From positions 5,477,001 to 5,541,000 of the forward strand of contig NC_087073.1 of the NCBI RefSeq assembly GCF_026151205.1: a DNA stretch of 64,000 nt, written 5' to 3'. Within the stretch, counting starts at the first letter, position 1, and each line of letters begins with the position of its first letter. Below the pieces are notes generated by a model. That model had not been told where the DNA came from. It was given only the letters and a program-made list of their open reading frames with translations, and searched no databases. The translations under genes were made by a program, and so were the position numbers. The DNA comes from Bolinopsis microptera (taxonomy: Eukaryota; Ctenophora; Tentaculata; Lobata; Bolinopsidae). Positions 36,277 to 48,157 of this stretch are shown here, piece by piece.

Positions 36277-37548
36277 TTAAATAATATTCAAAGCATGTAG
36301 TTGTTGATGCTTTTTGAGAAAACTTTTATGGGTTGTCTCAAAGGCACATTCAAGGCATTTCCAAGGTTTATTCCCACTATGATACACTTTAACATGCCTT
36401 TTTAAGTAGTATGGAGAGTTAGATTCATAGTTACAGTCCTTGCATTTCCAAACGCTTTCATCAGGATGGTGATCTTGTGTGTGCTTGGCAATACTCCTCA
36501 TTAAACCACAAGAGTAGCTGCACATCGGACATTTGTAATACTTCTCCCGGTGGTGAATGTAAATGTGCTGATGAAATAGGGGCTGACTGAATGTACCGTA
36601 ATTGCATAAGCTGCAAACTAAAGGGTCTTTGGATTCGTGAAGCTTCTTGTGGTATTCAATATTTGTACGATCTACTGTAGAGAAACTGCACTGTTTACAT
36701 TGGTATAATTCCATACGTTGTTCTCCTTTTGAAGTATGGAAGAATGAACAGGAAAAAGAGCTTAGGTTCGTGTCGAATATACTGAGTTCAGGTTGTTTTT
36801 GTATTCTTTTTTGATCCGGCTGAAGATCCGGCTGAATATCATCATTACCGTCTCGTGATGCTAACCGTTTGCGACTGGACTGTTCATTCTGATCCTCAGT
36901 GTTGTTATCTGATCGTATGTTAGTTTGGAGGTTCATGAATTTCTGAATTTGTTCATCTGATGCTGGAGTGACAGAGGGAGGACAATCTTCAGGAACTATA
37001 CTGAAAGAATTGTTTATTTTGATAAACAATTGTTTATTTTGATAATCAGGGCTGAATGATTTGTCGGTGGATTCTGATTTTATTTCAGGTTGGAAACTCA
37101 TGAACTTCTTAATTTGTTCCTCAGAAGCTAGAGTAACAAAAGGGGAACAATCTTCCGGAACTTTACTGCTCTGACACAGTTGCTGATCGGGAGAGTTTTG
37201 AGGCGGCAAACTTCCATTGGTATCAGTATCATTGGGTACTGAACTGTAACATTCTTTAATAGTCAATACATGACTGGCCTGAATTACACTGGTACTATCC
37301 GAACCATATGTGCAATTTTCATTCCCCACTGTCTGGTGCGATTTATATTTATCTGCACTGATCAATAATTCATGATTCAGTTTTTGCGAACCTTCCCCAG
37401 TCACCTGATTTTGAATACCATCCACAGAAAGGAAATATTTGAGAAGCTGATCAGTCGCTGATAAGACATTCTCCAAATATGTTGCCGAAGATTCAGTTTT
37501 AAATAAACCGCCAGGTTCTTGCTTTGTAGATTCGTTGCTCTTGTACAT
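36277..37548 (-). CDS. C2H2 zinc-finger protein with five fingers
   Basis: A single coding exon gives 423 aa. Residues about 283-420 hold five consecutive C2H2 fingers (YQCKQCSF, VCSLCNY, YKCPMCSY, WKCKDCNY, WKCLECAF), each C-x2-C-x12-H-x3-4-H. The Y/F after the second Cys and short linkers resemble REST/ZNF-type poly-finger repressors more than KRAB fingers. The N-terminal two thirds is disordered and acidic. It carries two copies of a motif VPEDC-x-P-x-VT-x-x-S-E/D-EQI-x-KFM (near residues 132 and 190), the first followed by an IKSE sumoylation-like site. The same motif occurs once in the KMT5A N-terminus. No orthologue is assigned. Its ATG is one base after an AG. Confidence 0.85.
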   Translation of the reverse strand: MYKSNESTKQEPGGLFKTESSATYLENVLSATDQLLKYFLSVDGIQNQVTGEGSQKLNHELLISADKYKSHQTVGNENCTYGSDSTSVIQASHVLTIKECYSSVPNDTDTNGSLPPQNSPDQQLCQSSKVPEDCSPFVTLASEEQIKKFMSFQPEIKSESTDKSFSPDYQNKQLFIKINNSFSIVPEDCPPSVTPASDEQIQKFMNLQTNIRSDNNTEDQNEQSSRKRLASRDGNDDIQPDLQPDQKRIQKQPELSIFDTNLSSFSCSFFHTSKGEQRMELYQCKQCSFSTVDRTNIEYHKKLHESKDPLVCSLCNYGTFSQPLFHQHIYIHHREKYYKCPMCSYSCGLMRSIAKHTQDHHPDESVWKCKDCNYESNSPYYLKRHVKVYHSGNKPWKCLECAFETTHKSFLKKHQQLHALNII

Positions 37549-38441
37549 ACTTGAGTGTCACCACTAGTAATTGGCAAACTTAAAGATTAGGTTTTAGAAT
37601 GAGGTCGGGTAAGTTTGCTAAGAAATTACGTCACAATTACGTCACATAGAATTGTGATGTGAAATTGTACCTGCCTAGGTTAATGAAGCTATTAAGCAAA
37701 CAATACAATAGGCCAAAAGTCCGCTCTCATACAATTATTAGTCGTCTTTTACATAAATTTTTTCCGGGTAAAATTGTGATACTATCAACAACATTTACTG
37801 ACCTATATTATAGTTAATAGTATATACTACTATAATATATTATAGTATATGATATATTATAGTACTACTACACTATATAAGTTAGAAAAAAAGGAGAGAA
37901 AAAAAACTCTGAAATGAGCGGTATTCCGCGCTAATACACCAATCAGTATCCAGTACGTGGCTAGAATACTGGTAACAAGGCAAACCATCTAGATCTGTGC
38001 AGAATACAAGAGCCTAAGGAGTTAGTTTCTAGAATACACATCATGATGTAAGGTTACATTGTACCCCGTTACATTGTAAGGTTGAGCCTGAGGTTTACAA
38101 TGGGGCAGTGCAGACGGGGTGACTGTTCCAACTTGTAGTACGTGGTTGTTAACCACATACACTCTTTTCGGTGTTTAATTAACGAGGTCTTAATCCCCAA
38201 CAAAGGGATCCATTACGCTATTATGGTGTTTATGAATATTTAAGTAGGCGTAGATGGTAGACGCCATGAGAAGCGAGTAAAGACTCACAACTGTGTGATA
38301 TGCAAAAAGGTAATTTAAATAATTGAAATTTAACTGTTGTACAAATAATGTTAAAACACAATACATATGTCATAATAATCCGTTATCGTAAAAATAAAAA
38401 ATGTCATAATTACTTCAACATTTCACAATCATTACACAAAC
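37549..38441. other. Intergenic region between ANAPC5 and the C2H2 gene
   Basis: AT-rich, with a palindromic TATAGTATAT block at about 37810-37870. No gene recognised. Confidence 0.4.
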
Positions 38442-41400
38442 CTACAAAGGATCATGGACGGTCAGATTCTGATGAAAATTTCTGAATTTTTTAGCACATT
38501 TGTTTCGATCGTCCCTGAGACCAAATTCGTCATATAGCCTGGCTAAAAAATAGAACACCTCGCCGACATGGCGTGCGTGAGTCAACGCCAGAAAACCGTC
38601 CAGCGATAACTTTAAATGGTTCTCTAAGTTCTGAAATGTTTGATATCTACGATCCTTTGAACAAGTGGCTAACTTAGCTTGAACGTACAAGAACCGTGCG
38701 GTCGACTGGGTATAGGTGCTATTTGACGACATCGCAAGAACAAAAACTGATTCGATGGTAAGAAGGGCCTGCTCAAACAGTTCCAGTAATATCTGAGCTT
38801 CAGTTAATAACAGATGGGCGTTAACCAGGTGCTCCTGCAAATTGTACGTCTTGGAGTACAGGATGAGATTCAAGAGTTTCTGCACCGCCTGACTAGGTGA
38901 TGAGGGTAAGTCCACTTTAGCTGAGTTGTACATGACACGTGCCTTGAGCTCCTCACGTGTGATATACACATCCCCATCCCCCTCTACCGTATCATCAGTG
39001 CTTGTGAGTGCAGTGTAAGTGCTGGCTGATATGGATCTGATGAGCGCTTCCTCGCTGTCAGTCTTCTGTCGAGCTGCTCGCTTGTGGGTGAGGTGGATAC
39101 TGTTCAGAGTTAGGTAGAGCAGTTGTCTGTGTGATGACAAACAGGGTAATAGAGATAGTGCGAAGTTCAAAAGTTCGGAGCAGGAGACAGGAGCTGCTGG
39201 AGACTGGGATAGAGCGAGGGCTAGGTTGCACAGTGCCGCACAGAGTGCTGTTGTGTCGTTTGAGAGGGTGATCATGTGACCATCTTTTAGCCAGTCAGGG
39301 CAGAGCTGGAGGACGATGAAGAAGGGGTGTAGTTCGCTGAGGAGACTGTTTCCATACCACCTAAATGCAATCGTCAATAATTCCAGGAAATGCATTTTTA
39401 ATCATATCATAATATGGAACAAAATTGTTTTCGGGGATGGGTATGACATCAAGTTTATTATGAAAAATCATTAAAAACATTTAAAACAAAACATGACAGA
39501 CTATTCCTAATATTTACCTGAAGACCTGAGTAGCATTAGTGTGGTACTGAGCCCGGGAAGTAATGGGTGCTATCACACTCATGTACTTTAATACCTCTTC
39601 TGATTTCTCCCCGTTCTTGCACATGGACTCCAAGGTGTGGATGTGTCCGACTATCTAAATCAGTCGATATTGCACATACTCAAATTATATCATCAACTTA
39701 TTAAAACACTATAGATCTATTACATTTATTGAGTATTATGTAACGTGATGAAAATGTTTTAAATCGGAAAAGCCACTCCAAACCCTGGCTACTTAAGGGG
39801 AGATACACCAAAACCGTTTTTGCTCCGAACATCGATTTTATTTTATATTATTTTTAAATAGACAAAAAGAATAAGATTGTACACCTTCAAAAATTTAAAA
39901 AAATATTCCCTCATCGAGAAAAAAAATGTTTTTCTTCTTCGAAAATTTTTAAAATTTGGAGAAGTCTGTCACTGTAATACCGATAGTTCGGCCATTTTAA
40001 AAGTTTTTTGGCTGATTTTTTTACTGAACATTACTTACACTCCGTACTAGAAGCCATTGAAAGGATTATATAATTGAACAATAAATAACCAAGTTACAGA
40101 CCGAACAAGGTGAAAAAAGAAAAATTGGGATTTTTACCTACCACCAAAGTTGTACATTTCACCACCCGCCCAGGTCATCAGATATCGCTTCAAAAATTCT
40201 TGTGAGTGTAGTTGATGATCATGGCAAGCTTTTTGGAACCGGATTTCTCTCAATTTTGAGTTTTAAGCTATACAATGTGGCCTCAAACGACTTAGTAAAA
40301 TTCATCGTAAAAAAGGGCAAAAAAGGCAGATTTAAGGCTTAAAATGCCTATAACTCAAAAAGTATCAGTTTTTTTTGAAATAATTTTTACAGGATCGTAA
40401 TCAGCTTGGTAAGACGAATCTTTTAGTACGACATTTATAATATTCAAAGCCACAAAATTTGTAAAAAAATGTGTATAATTTGTACAAAATTTATACAAGG
40501 GGGGACCCTTGTGTTCGAGCTAGAAAATTATTTAAGACAATTTGTCTTCTAAAAGCACCTATTTGGTACTAAAAGATTCGTCTTACCAAGCTGATTACGA
40601 TCCTGTAAAAATTATTTCAAAAAAAAAACTGATACTTTTTGAGTTATAGGCATTTTAAGCCTTAAATCTGCCTTTTTTGCCCTTTTTTACGATGAATTTT
40701 ACTAAGTCGTTTGAGGCCACATTGTATAGCTTAAAACTCAAAATTGAGAGAAATCCGGTTCCAAAAAGCTTGCCATGATCATCAACTACACTCACAAGAA
40801 TTTTTGAAGCGATATCTGATGACCTGGGCGGGTGGTGAAATGTACAACTTTGGTGGTAGGCAAAAATCCCAATTTTTCTTTTTTCACCTTGTTCGGTCTG
40901 TAACTTGGTTATTTATTGTTCAATTATATAATCCTTTCAATGGCTTCTAGTACGGAGTGTAAGTAATGTTCAGTAAAAAAATCAGCCAAAAAACGTTTAA
41001 AATGGCCGAACTATCGGTATTACAGTGACAGACTTCTCCAAATTTTAAAAATTTTCGAAAAAGAAAAATATTTTTTTTCTCGATGAGGGAATATTTTTAA
41101 AAATTTTTGAAGGTGTACAATCTTATTCTTTTTGTCTATTTAAAAATAATATAAAATAAAATCGATGTTCGGAGCAAAAACGGTTTTGGTGTATCTCCCC
41201 TTAAATCATATGAGCAAATCATATGAGTCAAATTTACTGTCCAAGTCTTGAGATTATATCTGGAATTGATGGCAAAAAAACTTTCAGGACAAATAGCGAA
41301 TAGCGGTGATATATTATACACTCGAATAACACAACCGACAAGCCTAACAAGGCACGAACAAAAATACCTCCAGCTCAGAGGGGACGGCGTCAGAGTCTTT

Positions 41401-42886
41401 TGATAAAGTTGGTCGAGTTATAGGGGCCCCTTGTAGGTAACTAGTCCACGCAATACATTGGGACAGACACGACTCTTCACCCAACAACTGACCAAGATGT
41501 ATTGATTCCTGGTGTGGGGTACTGGTTAGTTGGAATGTCAAGTAAAATAAAACATTGTAGAAACAGCCAATTCAGAGGATTGAAGGAATTCTAAGCCACC
41601 TGAATGGTGATCTAATAAATTGAAAGTTAAACCCTTTATTCCCTGCATACTACCGGCTTTCTAGAACTAAATGCAATATTTTCTAAACATTTACATGTAA
41701 TTTGATATGCGGAATAATTTAGAAATCGAGCCATCAAATACGTGGCATTAATTTAAACAAAGTATTCCACAGATTTTGTTACATAATTGATAAATTTACC
41801 AACCTTGAGGTACTGCATTGCGAGATCGTTATGTTGGAACATGGTGTGCATTGCTGCGAGACTGAGAGCAGAAAAGGGGCGTATATTTTTGATTTCATCT
41901 CTGGAGTTCATCATCATGGTGAAATATTGATGGAGATGTTTCTTAGCAAGATTGTATTCCTTTACTGATAAATAGTTCAAGTACTGAAGAATCTCAGCCT
42001 GTTGGATTCTCTTTTCATTCGACCCACTACACGGCATTACACGGCACATCTCATGAATCTCTGCATTTGATCGATCAAGAGACAAGCTGCTTTGAAACTT
42101 GGCAACTTCACGACAAAACACTGCTTCTTGCTGTTTCGTTGAGATTAAAGGAAAGACTTTGTCCTTATTCTCAATATATGTCTTTAAGTCCTGAAAATAA
42201 TAAACTTTTGTCAATCTAATCGACTAATCGAGCAATCTGATAAAGTCTGAGAAGGAATAAATAATAATCATTCGAGTTGTAACTAACGAGAATTTCGTAC
42301 CTGAAGAAACATGGAGAGCTGCTCAAAAGATGCCAACTCGAAGGAAATTATCATATGTCTTAAAAAGAGGCCGAAAGGGCTGTTAGGTTTGATAGGTTCC
42401 TCAGGGTTCATCATCAGTGCGTGGGTGGATCCTAGATTACCTAGCAGCTTTTTCAGAACCACTGAAATGTTATCACACGTAAGGGAATTGGAGCAGAGTA
42501 AACATTTTAGCGTGATTATACAAATCTCAGAAAGGGCTATTCCACTTGACGCTGTTAAAACCGAAAATAGGCTTGGAATTTTCAAGTCGAGTCAAATGAA
42601 TTCACTTACCTATCGAAGCATTCTTGAAAACTCGCTCGAGATAATCCAGAAATTCTCCTCCCAGTTCACCGTCATCAAGATCATTCAGTAGAGCTATGAG
42701 CTGGTTTAAGGACAAATTCTTGAACTTAATACATTCCAATAAAATAACCCCGAGTTTAAATTTAGTTCTGTACGGTTCTGCAAAGTAATGATTAACTAGC
42801 AGGACCAAACCAACATTGTACGGCGTCAGCGTCGACATGCCCTCCATGAACCATATTGGGGGCTCCCTGCTGCTTATCATTGACAT
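38442..42886 (-). CDS. ANAPC5: Anaphase-promoting complex subunit 5 (APC5)
   Basis: Six exons (42886-42610, 42461-42301, 42190-41804, 41508-41368, 39654-39518, 39360-38442) join in frame to about 673 aa (human 755). Family landmarks are LTPYNVGLVLLVNHYF near the N-terminus, FGLFLRHMIISFELASF, a TPR-like helical stretch including LSLAAMHTMFQHNDLAMQYL, ESIHLGQLLGEESCLSQCIA, and the C-terminal FYFLARLYDEFGLRDDRNKC, matching the human end. APC5 is a TPR-rich scaffold in the platform of the APC/C ubiquitin ligase that drives mitotic exit. The start is taken as the first ATG after a strong acceptor (CATCCTTTAG|GTGATG). A tiny upstream exon at 42981-42961 would also keep frame but has a poor donor. 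The intron between exons 4 and 5 contains a TTAA-flanked palindrome. Confidence 0.92.
39797..41200. mobile_element. 1.4-kb perfect-type foldback element flanked by TTAA
   Basis: Two arms of about 690 bp are near-perfect inverted copies meeting near 40498. The ends are GGGGAGATACACCAAAACCG and its complement. TTAA flanks both sides (39793-39796 and 41201-41204), the target duplication of piggyBac-type transposases. There is no significant coding capacity. Inserted in an ANAPC5 intron. Confidence 0.92.
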
Positions 42887-43410
42887 CACCTAAAGGATGA
42901 TGAAAGTTTAATCAGTGGAATTTTCTTATATAATAAAGAAATCGTGTTTTGTTTACAGACTTGCTGTCGTTCTTGACGCATGATTCTGGCGCCACCAATG
43001 GGACTTCTGATAAACTAAAAGCGCGCGCGCTTGATCACGTGACTTTAAACTGACAAGAATTGTTTGTTACCTTTGCGAAGCTCCGCGCCTACCAAACTAT
43101 GATGTTTGAAGTTGGACCACTTTTAAAATGGCAAATAAAACACCTTTAGTTACAACAGCCAACGGGTTGCCGCATAACAAACTGAACGAAATAAAAACTA
43201 GAATATTAGTAAACATCATAACCTAGTAAAAACCAAGAAAGCTTTAAAAATACAGAAACAACTCTTAATTTCGAAAATTGGGAAGATCAAATACCTGACT
43301 AGAGAAATAGCAGAGAAATCCAAAAAATGTATAAACAATTTAATACTGAATAGATTATAGATAGAGATATTCTAGGCTCCAATAGCGTATAAAACAAATC
43401 AAGACTGCAA

Positions 43411-44197
43411 TCAGTCGTTCTTTTCAGCGATTTTACGTCGTTCATCCAAAGCAGAGAAATAGTTTTCAAAAGCAGGGGCTGCCAAGCCAAAGTTAACAGC
43501 GTATGTGGCTAGACACACAAGACATAGGTCGATTAAGACAAAAGCCAAGATGTAAGCGAGGTACAGGGACATGACAAGGGAGGAGGCACTTAGAGTGAAC
43601 TTCAACTGTATAACAATGAACTTCTGAGCGACCGAATCTGAAAGTATAACGGAGGGTGATAAGTGTTGTAACAATTTCGCGTAGAAATTTTTCTGACCAT
43701 TTATCAAAGGGTCAAAAGTGATTCAGAAAACTTTACAAACATTATCAATGACATCAACCTTTCCAAATATAAACATTACTTGCAAGCGTGCAAACACTTA
43801 CCAAGCGTAAGGTAGAAAAGGAAAAATACAATTCCAAATAAGCAGTTTGGTTGATTAAGAGGACTCTCATCACCAAGCAATGGACCTATAATTCCGAACC
43901 CTTTAGCATACCTGGGATGAAAACGAAATATAAGCGACAATTAGTAGTTTACCTATAGTATAGGGGCAATTCACAATATCAAGGTCATCGAAGCAAATCT
44001 AATTTAAGTTTTGAAATTCTAAAGCACTATCAAATGAATACTTACTTTGACGATAAAACTCTGGAGCAGCTGGCATATTGATGTAGATCACAGAAAGCCA
44101 GGTAGTTTGACCGGGTGGAAACTTGATGTTCGATCCAAAGTGCGTATACAGATATCATCAACCCCACCACACATCCTAATTTTACATAGACCCCCAT
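43411..44197 (-). CDS. VKORC1: Vitamin K epoxide reductase complex subunit 1 (VKORC1)
   Basis: Three exons (44197-44046, 43911-43802, 43637-43411) encode 162 aa, the same size as human VKORC1 (163). TM1 is near the N-terminus (LGCVVGLMISVYALW). The loop cysteine pair appears as CDLHQYASC, spaced as in human C43/C51, followed by SRVLSSKYAKGFGI. Two further helices precede SSLVMSLYLAYILAFVLIDL and the catalytic CLVC (CxxC), then the last helix and a charged tail (DERRKIAEKND). It is an ER membrane enzyme that reduces vitamin K epoxide and quinone, supporting gamma-carboxylation. TGTCCTAG sits directly before the ATG, and the stop lies about 525 bp upstream of the ANAPC5 start. Confidence 0.95.
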
Positions 44198-44929
44198 CTA
44201 GGACAGAATGTTGTTCGTTATTTAAAGCGTCTATCAAAATGTGCTCGAAAGTACGAATTGTAATTTTATTAGAATTTTCGAACTTCAGGTTTCATCCTAG
44301 TTTTTGAACCGACTGGTGCAGTCAAGGAGGTGGTCCACAGACTGCACTCTGACCGTGAACATGCCTACTTTTAAACTTGTAAGTAGGATCAATAGTCAGG
44401 TAAGACTTGGGCCCTTGCAATTAACATCATGTAAATATTCTCTTATCCGACAAATACAAACAACTCAAAAGTAGGTTAAAAATTATCAAATTACCTCAAT
44501 ATATCTAAATTCTCATATCATAAGCATACCAAGTATTTATGATAATTACTATAAAATTGATCCAATAACAACATAGTAATACATTCAACTATTCAATAAA
44601 AATGTACACAGTTGCGTGTGCAAAAGATATTGGCCGTCGAATGATATTGGATTCATTAATAAAGAGGAAGTTACTGTTTCGATTAAGCATTTTATATTAT
44701 GGCTATCAATCAACAAATATTCATATTACGTTAGCTTAATTTTCATTGAAATTTATCGTACAAAAGTTAAATATCCATCACACGTAATTCCTCTGAAAAC
44801 TAAAACGGTAGCCAAGTGTCTATTGTCTTCTTTGCGACTCGATGCGCATTCTTTCGAATTGAAGTTATCAAGCGTCGGCAACAATACATCTTGATCCAGC
44901 GACACAGTAGAACGATCTAAAATATTCTA
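44198..44929. other. Intergenic gap between INO80E-like gene and VKORC1
   Basis: AT-rich. The VKORC1 leader acceptor lies at its edge. No other gene recognised. Confidence 0.4.
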
Positions 44930-47900
44930 TCAGCTCACATCCTCCATACCCTCCAATGAAGCGTCTAATCCGGCTAGTAGTTCTGGAGGCAGCTCCCCCA
45001 GATCTGGTGGTTTAGCAGGACCCCCAGATGTCGGCTGTTCTGGAGCCTTCTCTGGCTCCTTCTTTGAAGGGACACTAGGAGGGTGGTTTGAGCTCGTAAC
45101 AGCAGCAGCCATGGCAGATTTTTGTTGTTGCTGAGCTTGCTGAATTTGTTGAGCTTGCTGTTGTGCTTGCGCTTGCTGTTTGGCTTGCTGTTGCGCTTGT
45201 TGTTGCGCTTGTTGTTGTGCTTGTTGTTGTGCCTGTTGTTGTTGTTGTGCTTGCGCTTGTTGGGCCTGTTGCTGTGCCTGTTGTTGTGCTTGCTGTTGAG
45301 CCTGTTGCTGTGGAATGTTCAACGGGAATCTGGGAGAAGCACTGAGTCCCATGTTGGCGTAATGTTGGTTCTGTGCAAGTCTGGCAGCCTGTTGATGCTG
45401 AGCTATCTTCTGCTGTTGAGCAGCTGCTGCTAACTGGAGCTGGAACTGTCTTTGTTGCTGTGCCTGCAAATGTGCCAGCTGTTTAGGAGTGAGCTGCTGG
45501 TGAAGCTGATGCTGGGACAGCGGTATCTGATGAGACTGCGAGCTCGGCATCTGATGTCCTTGAGTATTTGGGTTGTGAGCTTTTTGAGCTTGACTGGCAG
45601 GTAATTGAGGAGGCTGCATCTGACTTTGCGAGGTGGCATTTCTTGAGTTCATGGCCTGAGCTTGAAGTACTTGTTGAGTGTGGGACACAGGTGAAGGTTG
45701 TTGTTGTGTAACTTGCAAGGGATGCGCACCTGGAGGGAACTGTTGAAGACGTGGACTGGTTATTTGAGGTCGGTGCTGGCCTGCTGAAATAGGACCTGAA
45801 TTGTGGCGCTGCTGGTGACTCATATTCTGATTCACATTGTTTGGCCCGCTAGACTGCTGATTCAGGGAAACCGGGACAATGGGTTGTCTGTTTGAATGAG
45901 TTCCCTCAGACTTTTGAGTTGAGGGCGATTGTTTACGACTGCTTGATTTATGTTGCTGATTTGAGTGCTGCTGTGAATTGTTGGATCCTTGCTTCGGTTG
46001 GCTAGGAGTTGAATGGCTTGAGCTGCTGCTAGGTTGTGTTAGCATTGGTTGCACAGGCATAGAACTCGGATGATTAGCAGATGTATTCTGTGAATTCACT
46101 TGAATCTGATGCATCTGTTGTTGTTGATTAGAATTAGACTTCTGGCTCGAGCTACTTGACTTCTGACTTGGAGAATGTTTAGGAGTCGAAGTGGCTTGTG
46201 GTTGAGTTACCTCTGGTGCAGAAGGAGCGTTACTGTTAGAAGCCGGAGGTTTGCTCTTTGGTTCAGGCTGTTGCTCTTTTGAAGCAGAAGGAGGCAGCAT
46301 GTTTTGGTTACCAGACTGGGTTGGATTACCAGGTTGAGCTGGCGGCTGAGCTGGTACACCACTAGGACCGGCAGCAGAAGAAGTTGGCACATTTGCACCT
46401 TGGTGGAGTTGCTGTGCTCTTTGTTGCTGCTGTTGGTAATGCTGAGCTTGCTGTTGCTGAAACTGCTGAAACTGCTGTTGCTGAGCATAGTATTCTTTGG
46501 GATTCTGAAACATCATCCGTTTCATCTGAAGCTGGTACTGCTGCATCTGAAGGTGTTGCATCTGAGGGTTTTGAGGGAACATGTGAGGAGGTCGAGGGAA
46601 GTTTTGAGGAGGAACTGAAGCATTTGGTGGTCGGTTATAGTTCATATGAGTAGAATGGAGCATGCCTTGTGACATCATCCCATCGTTAGAGTTATTTGGG
46701 GTGGGGTGAGGAGATTGTGAGGTCAGGGAAGCAGGAGAAGATGCCAGAGTTGATGATGGCGTGTGAGGGTTAGGCGAATTTAACACGATGTTATCAGGTT
46801 CACCGGCATTTTGTTGCTTTTTCTTTTTGTTCAACATCCTTCTATGTGCACCACACAGTTTTGTTTTTGACTTTTTCGTAATCTCAGTAGTACACTGAAC
46901 TCCGTTTTCAACATGAGAGCAGAATGAAACCGAGGGCTCTTCCTGACTAACCGACGGTAATCTGGTGATCTGTTTGGAACCAGGACCGATATTAGACTCT
47001 GATGATGGGAAAGGGATCTTCCTGGGCAGTGCTTGTTTTCCTGTGTCGTTCGAACTTGCTTTTCTTGACCGAGGGCTATTCTTGGGACTGCTGGTAGTAG
47101 TTGTGAGGGTCGCTGTGTGAGCTGGACTGGGGAAGGTCGCATTTGTTGGACTGGGTACTGTCGGACTGTGGTTTGGTCGGGGACTTTCGTTGTTTGGGCT
47201 CTGAAAATTTATGAGGTCAGTTAAAGAATGATTTTCTTTTTTTCGTGGGTTTTAAACGAGTTTCCGATTAAAATTAAAATTTCAAAATTATGAAATTTGA
47301 GAACTAAAAACAGGTGCGATCAATACAACGCGAACGAAACCTACCATCTGGAACATGAAACATAATAGCACAATTTAAATTCACCTGCATCATGATGCCT
47401 CTGGGTGAAGGCATGGTGATGGAAGCCGGAGTGTGGCCCGGTGTTACAGCCAGCACGTTTGGTCGTTTGAAGGAGGGAGGTGCAGGAGAGAAGCCTTGTC
47501 TACTCTTGTCTCGCTTAGTTTAGCCTCGTCATCTGAGTCTGACTCGCTTGTAACTCCTTCGTACTTCATCAGTCGTTCTAGCAGGAAGTTCTTATCTCTT
47601 GTCACCTGTCAGGATACATATTATTATAACATTACTGACGACTGTTCTTGTTGGGAAACACTTAGCAGCAATTTTAAGTCACAATTACTAAGTTTGCAAG
47701 CTCTGAAAAGACCATCTGTGTGTACTGTATACTATCGATTTCCCGTCAGTGATAAGTAAAGATGCACAGTGGAAAATCTGGGTTTAAGCGACTACAGACC
47801 CGGCCTCTTATAATAATTTTGGAATTTTCCGCCAGGATATAATTGCCAATTCGTCAAATAATTTTCTCGCTAAAATCTAACCTGAAGCATCTTTTTCTGA

Positions 47901-48157
47901 GCCTGGCGTAGTTCATCCTGGTATGTCTGGTTCTCGTACAACAGAAAGTGTAACTTCCTCTGAAAGCATCGTTAATGTCAATGAGTGAAACCAAATCTAC
48001 TCAAAAAATTGTTAAATCGAGACTGGGTTATAATAATTATAACGATAAAATCAATAAGATAATGTGATTGTGTGACACCAGGAGAACGTACCTTTAGTTC
48101 TTTATACTTGTCAAAATAGTTGGGCTCCGCGGGCTCTTCATCCTCCAAATCATCCAT
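44930..48157 (-). CDS. INO80E: INO80 complex subunit E-like protein with zinc-binding motif and long Gln-rich tail
   Basis: Four exons (48157-48092, 47959-47882, 47605-47385, 47200-44930) encode about 878 aa if one base is restored near 47494. Human INO80E has 244 aa. Residues 13-70 match the INO80E coiled coil across three exons: YFDKYKELK, then RKLHFLLYENQTYQDELRQA, then VTRDKNFLLERLMKYE. A Ser/Pro-rich region follows (including PSFKRPNVLAVTPGHTP). Next is a Cys/His motif, C-x8-C-x12-C-x2-H (CSHVENGVQC to LCGAH), followed by KKKK, like the zf-C3Hc3H motifs of INO80D and KANSL2. The last about 600 residues are Gln/Ser/Pro-rich with AQQQ repeats and end in an acidic LPPELLAGLDASLEGMEDVS. INO80E is an accessory subunit of the INO80 chromatin remodeller. 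The tail's role is unknown. Confidence 0.82.
45118..45315. repeat. Coding Gln/Ala trinucleotide-rich repeat
   Basis: Imperfect 12-bp repeats TGTTGTTGTGCT on the plus strand encode the A-Q-Q-Q and Q-Q-A tracts of the INO80E-like tail. Open frames on the opposite strand here (Leu- or Val-rich) are mirrors of the repeat. Confidence 0.85.

Noticed and set aside
40744-41321. 60-70-codon frames within the ANAPC5 intron
   Set aside because: They are within the arms of the TTAA foldback, mirrored in the other arm.
42961-42981. Tiny first coding exon for ANAPC5
   Set aside because: It keeps frame, but its donor (GTCTGT) is poor. A start at the ATG just after the strong acceptor at 42889 is simpler.
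44616-44894. 92-codon plus-strand frame
   Set aside because: AT-rich frame in the 3' flank of the INO80E-like gene, no domain or splice evidence.
45122-46653. Long Leu/Val-rich plus-strand open frames
   Set aside because: They are the antisense of the Gln-rich INO80E tail. Repeats of CAG-type codons leave all frames open.
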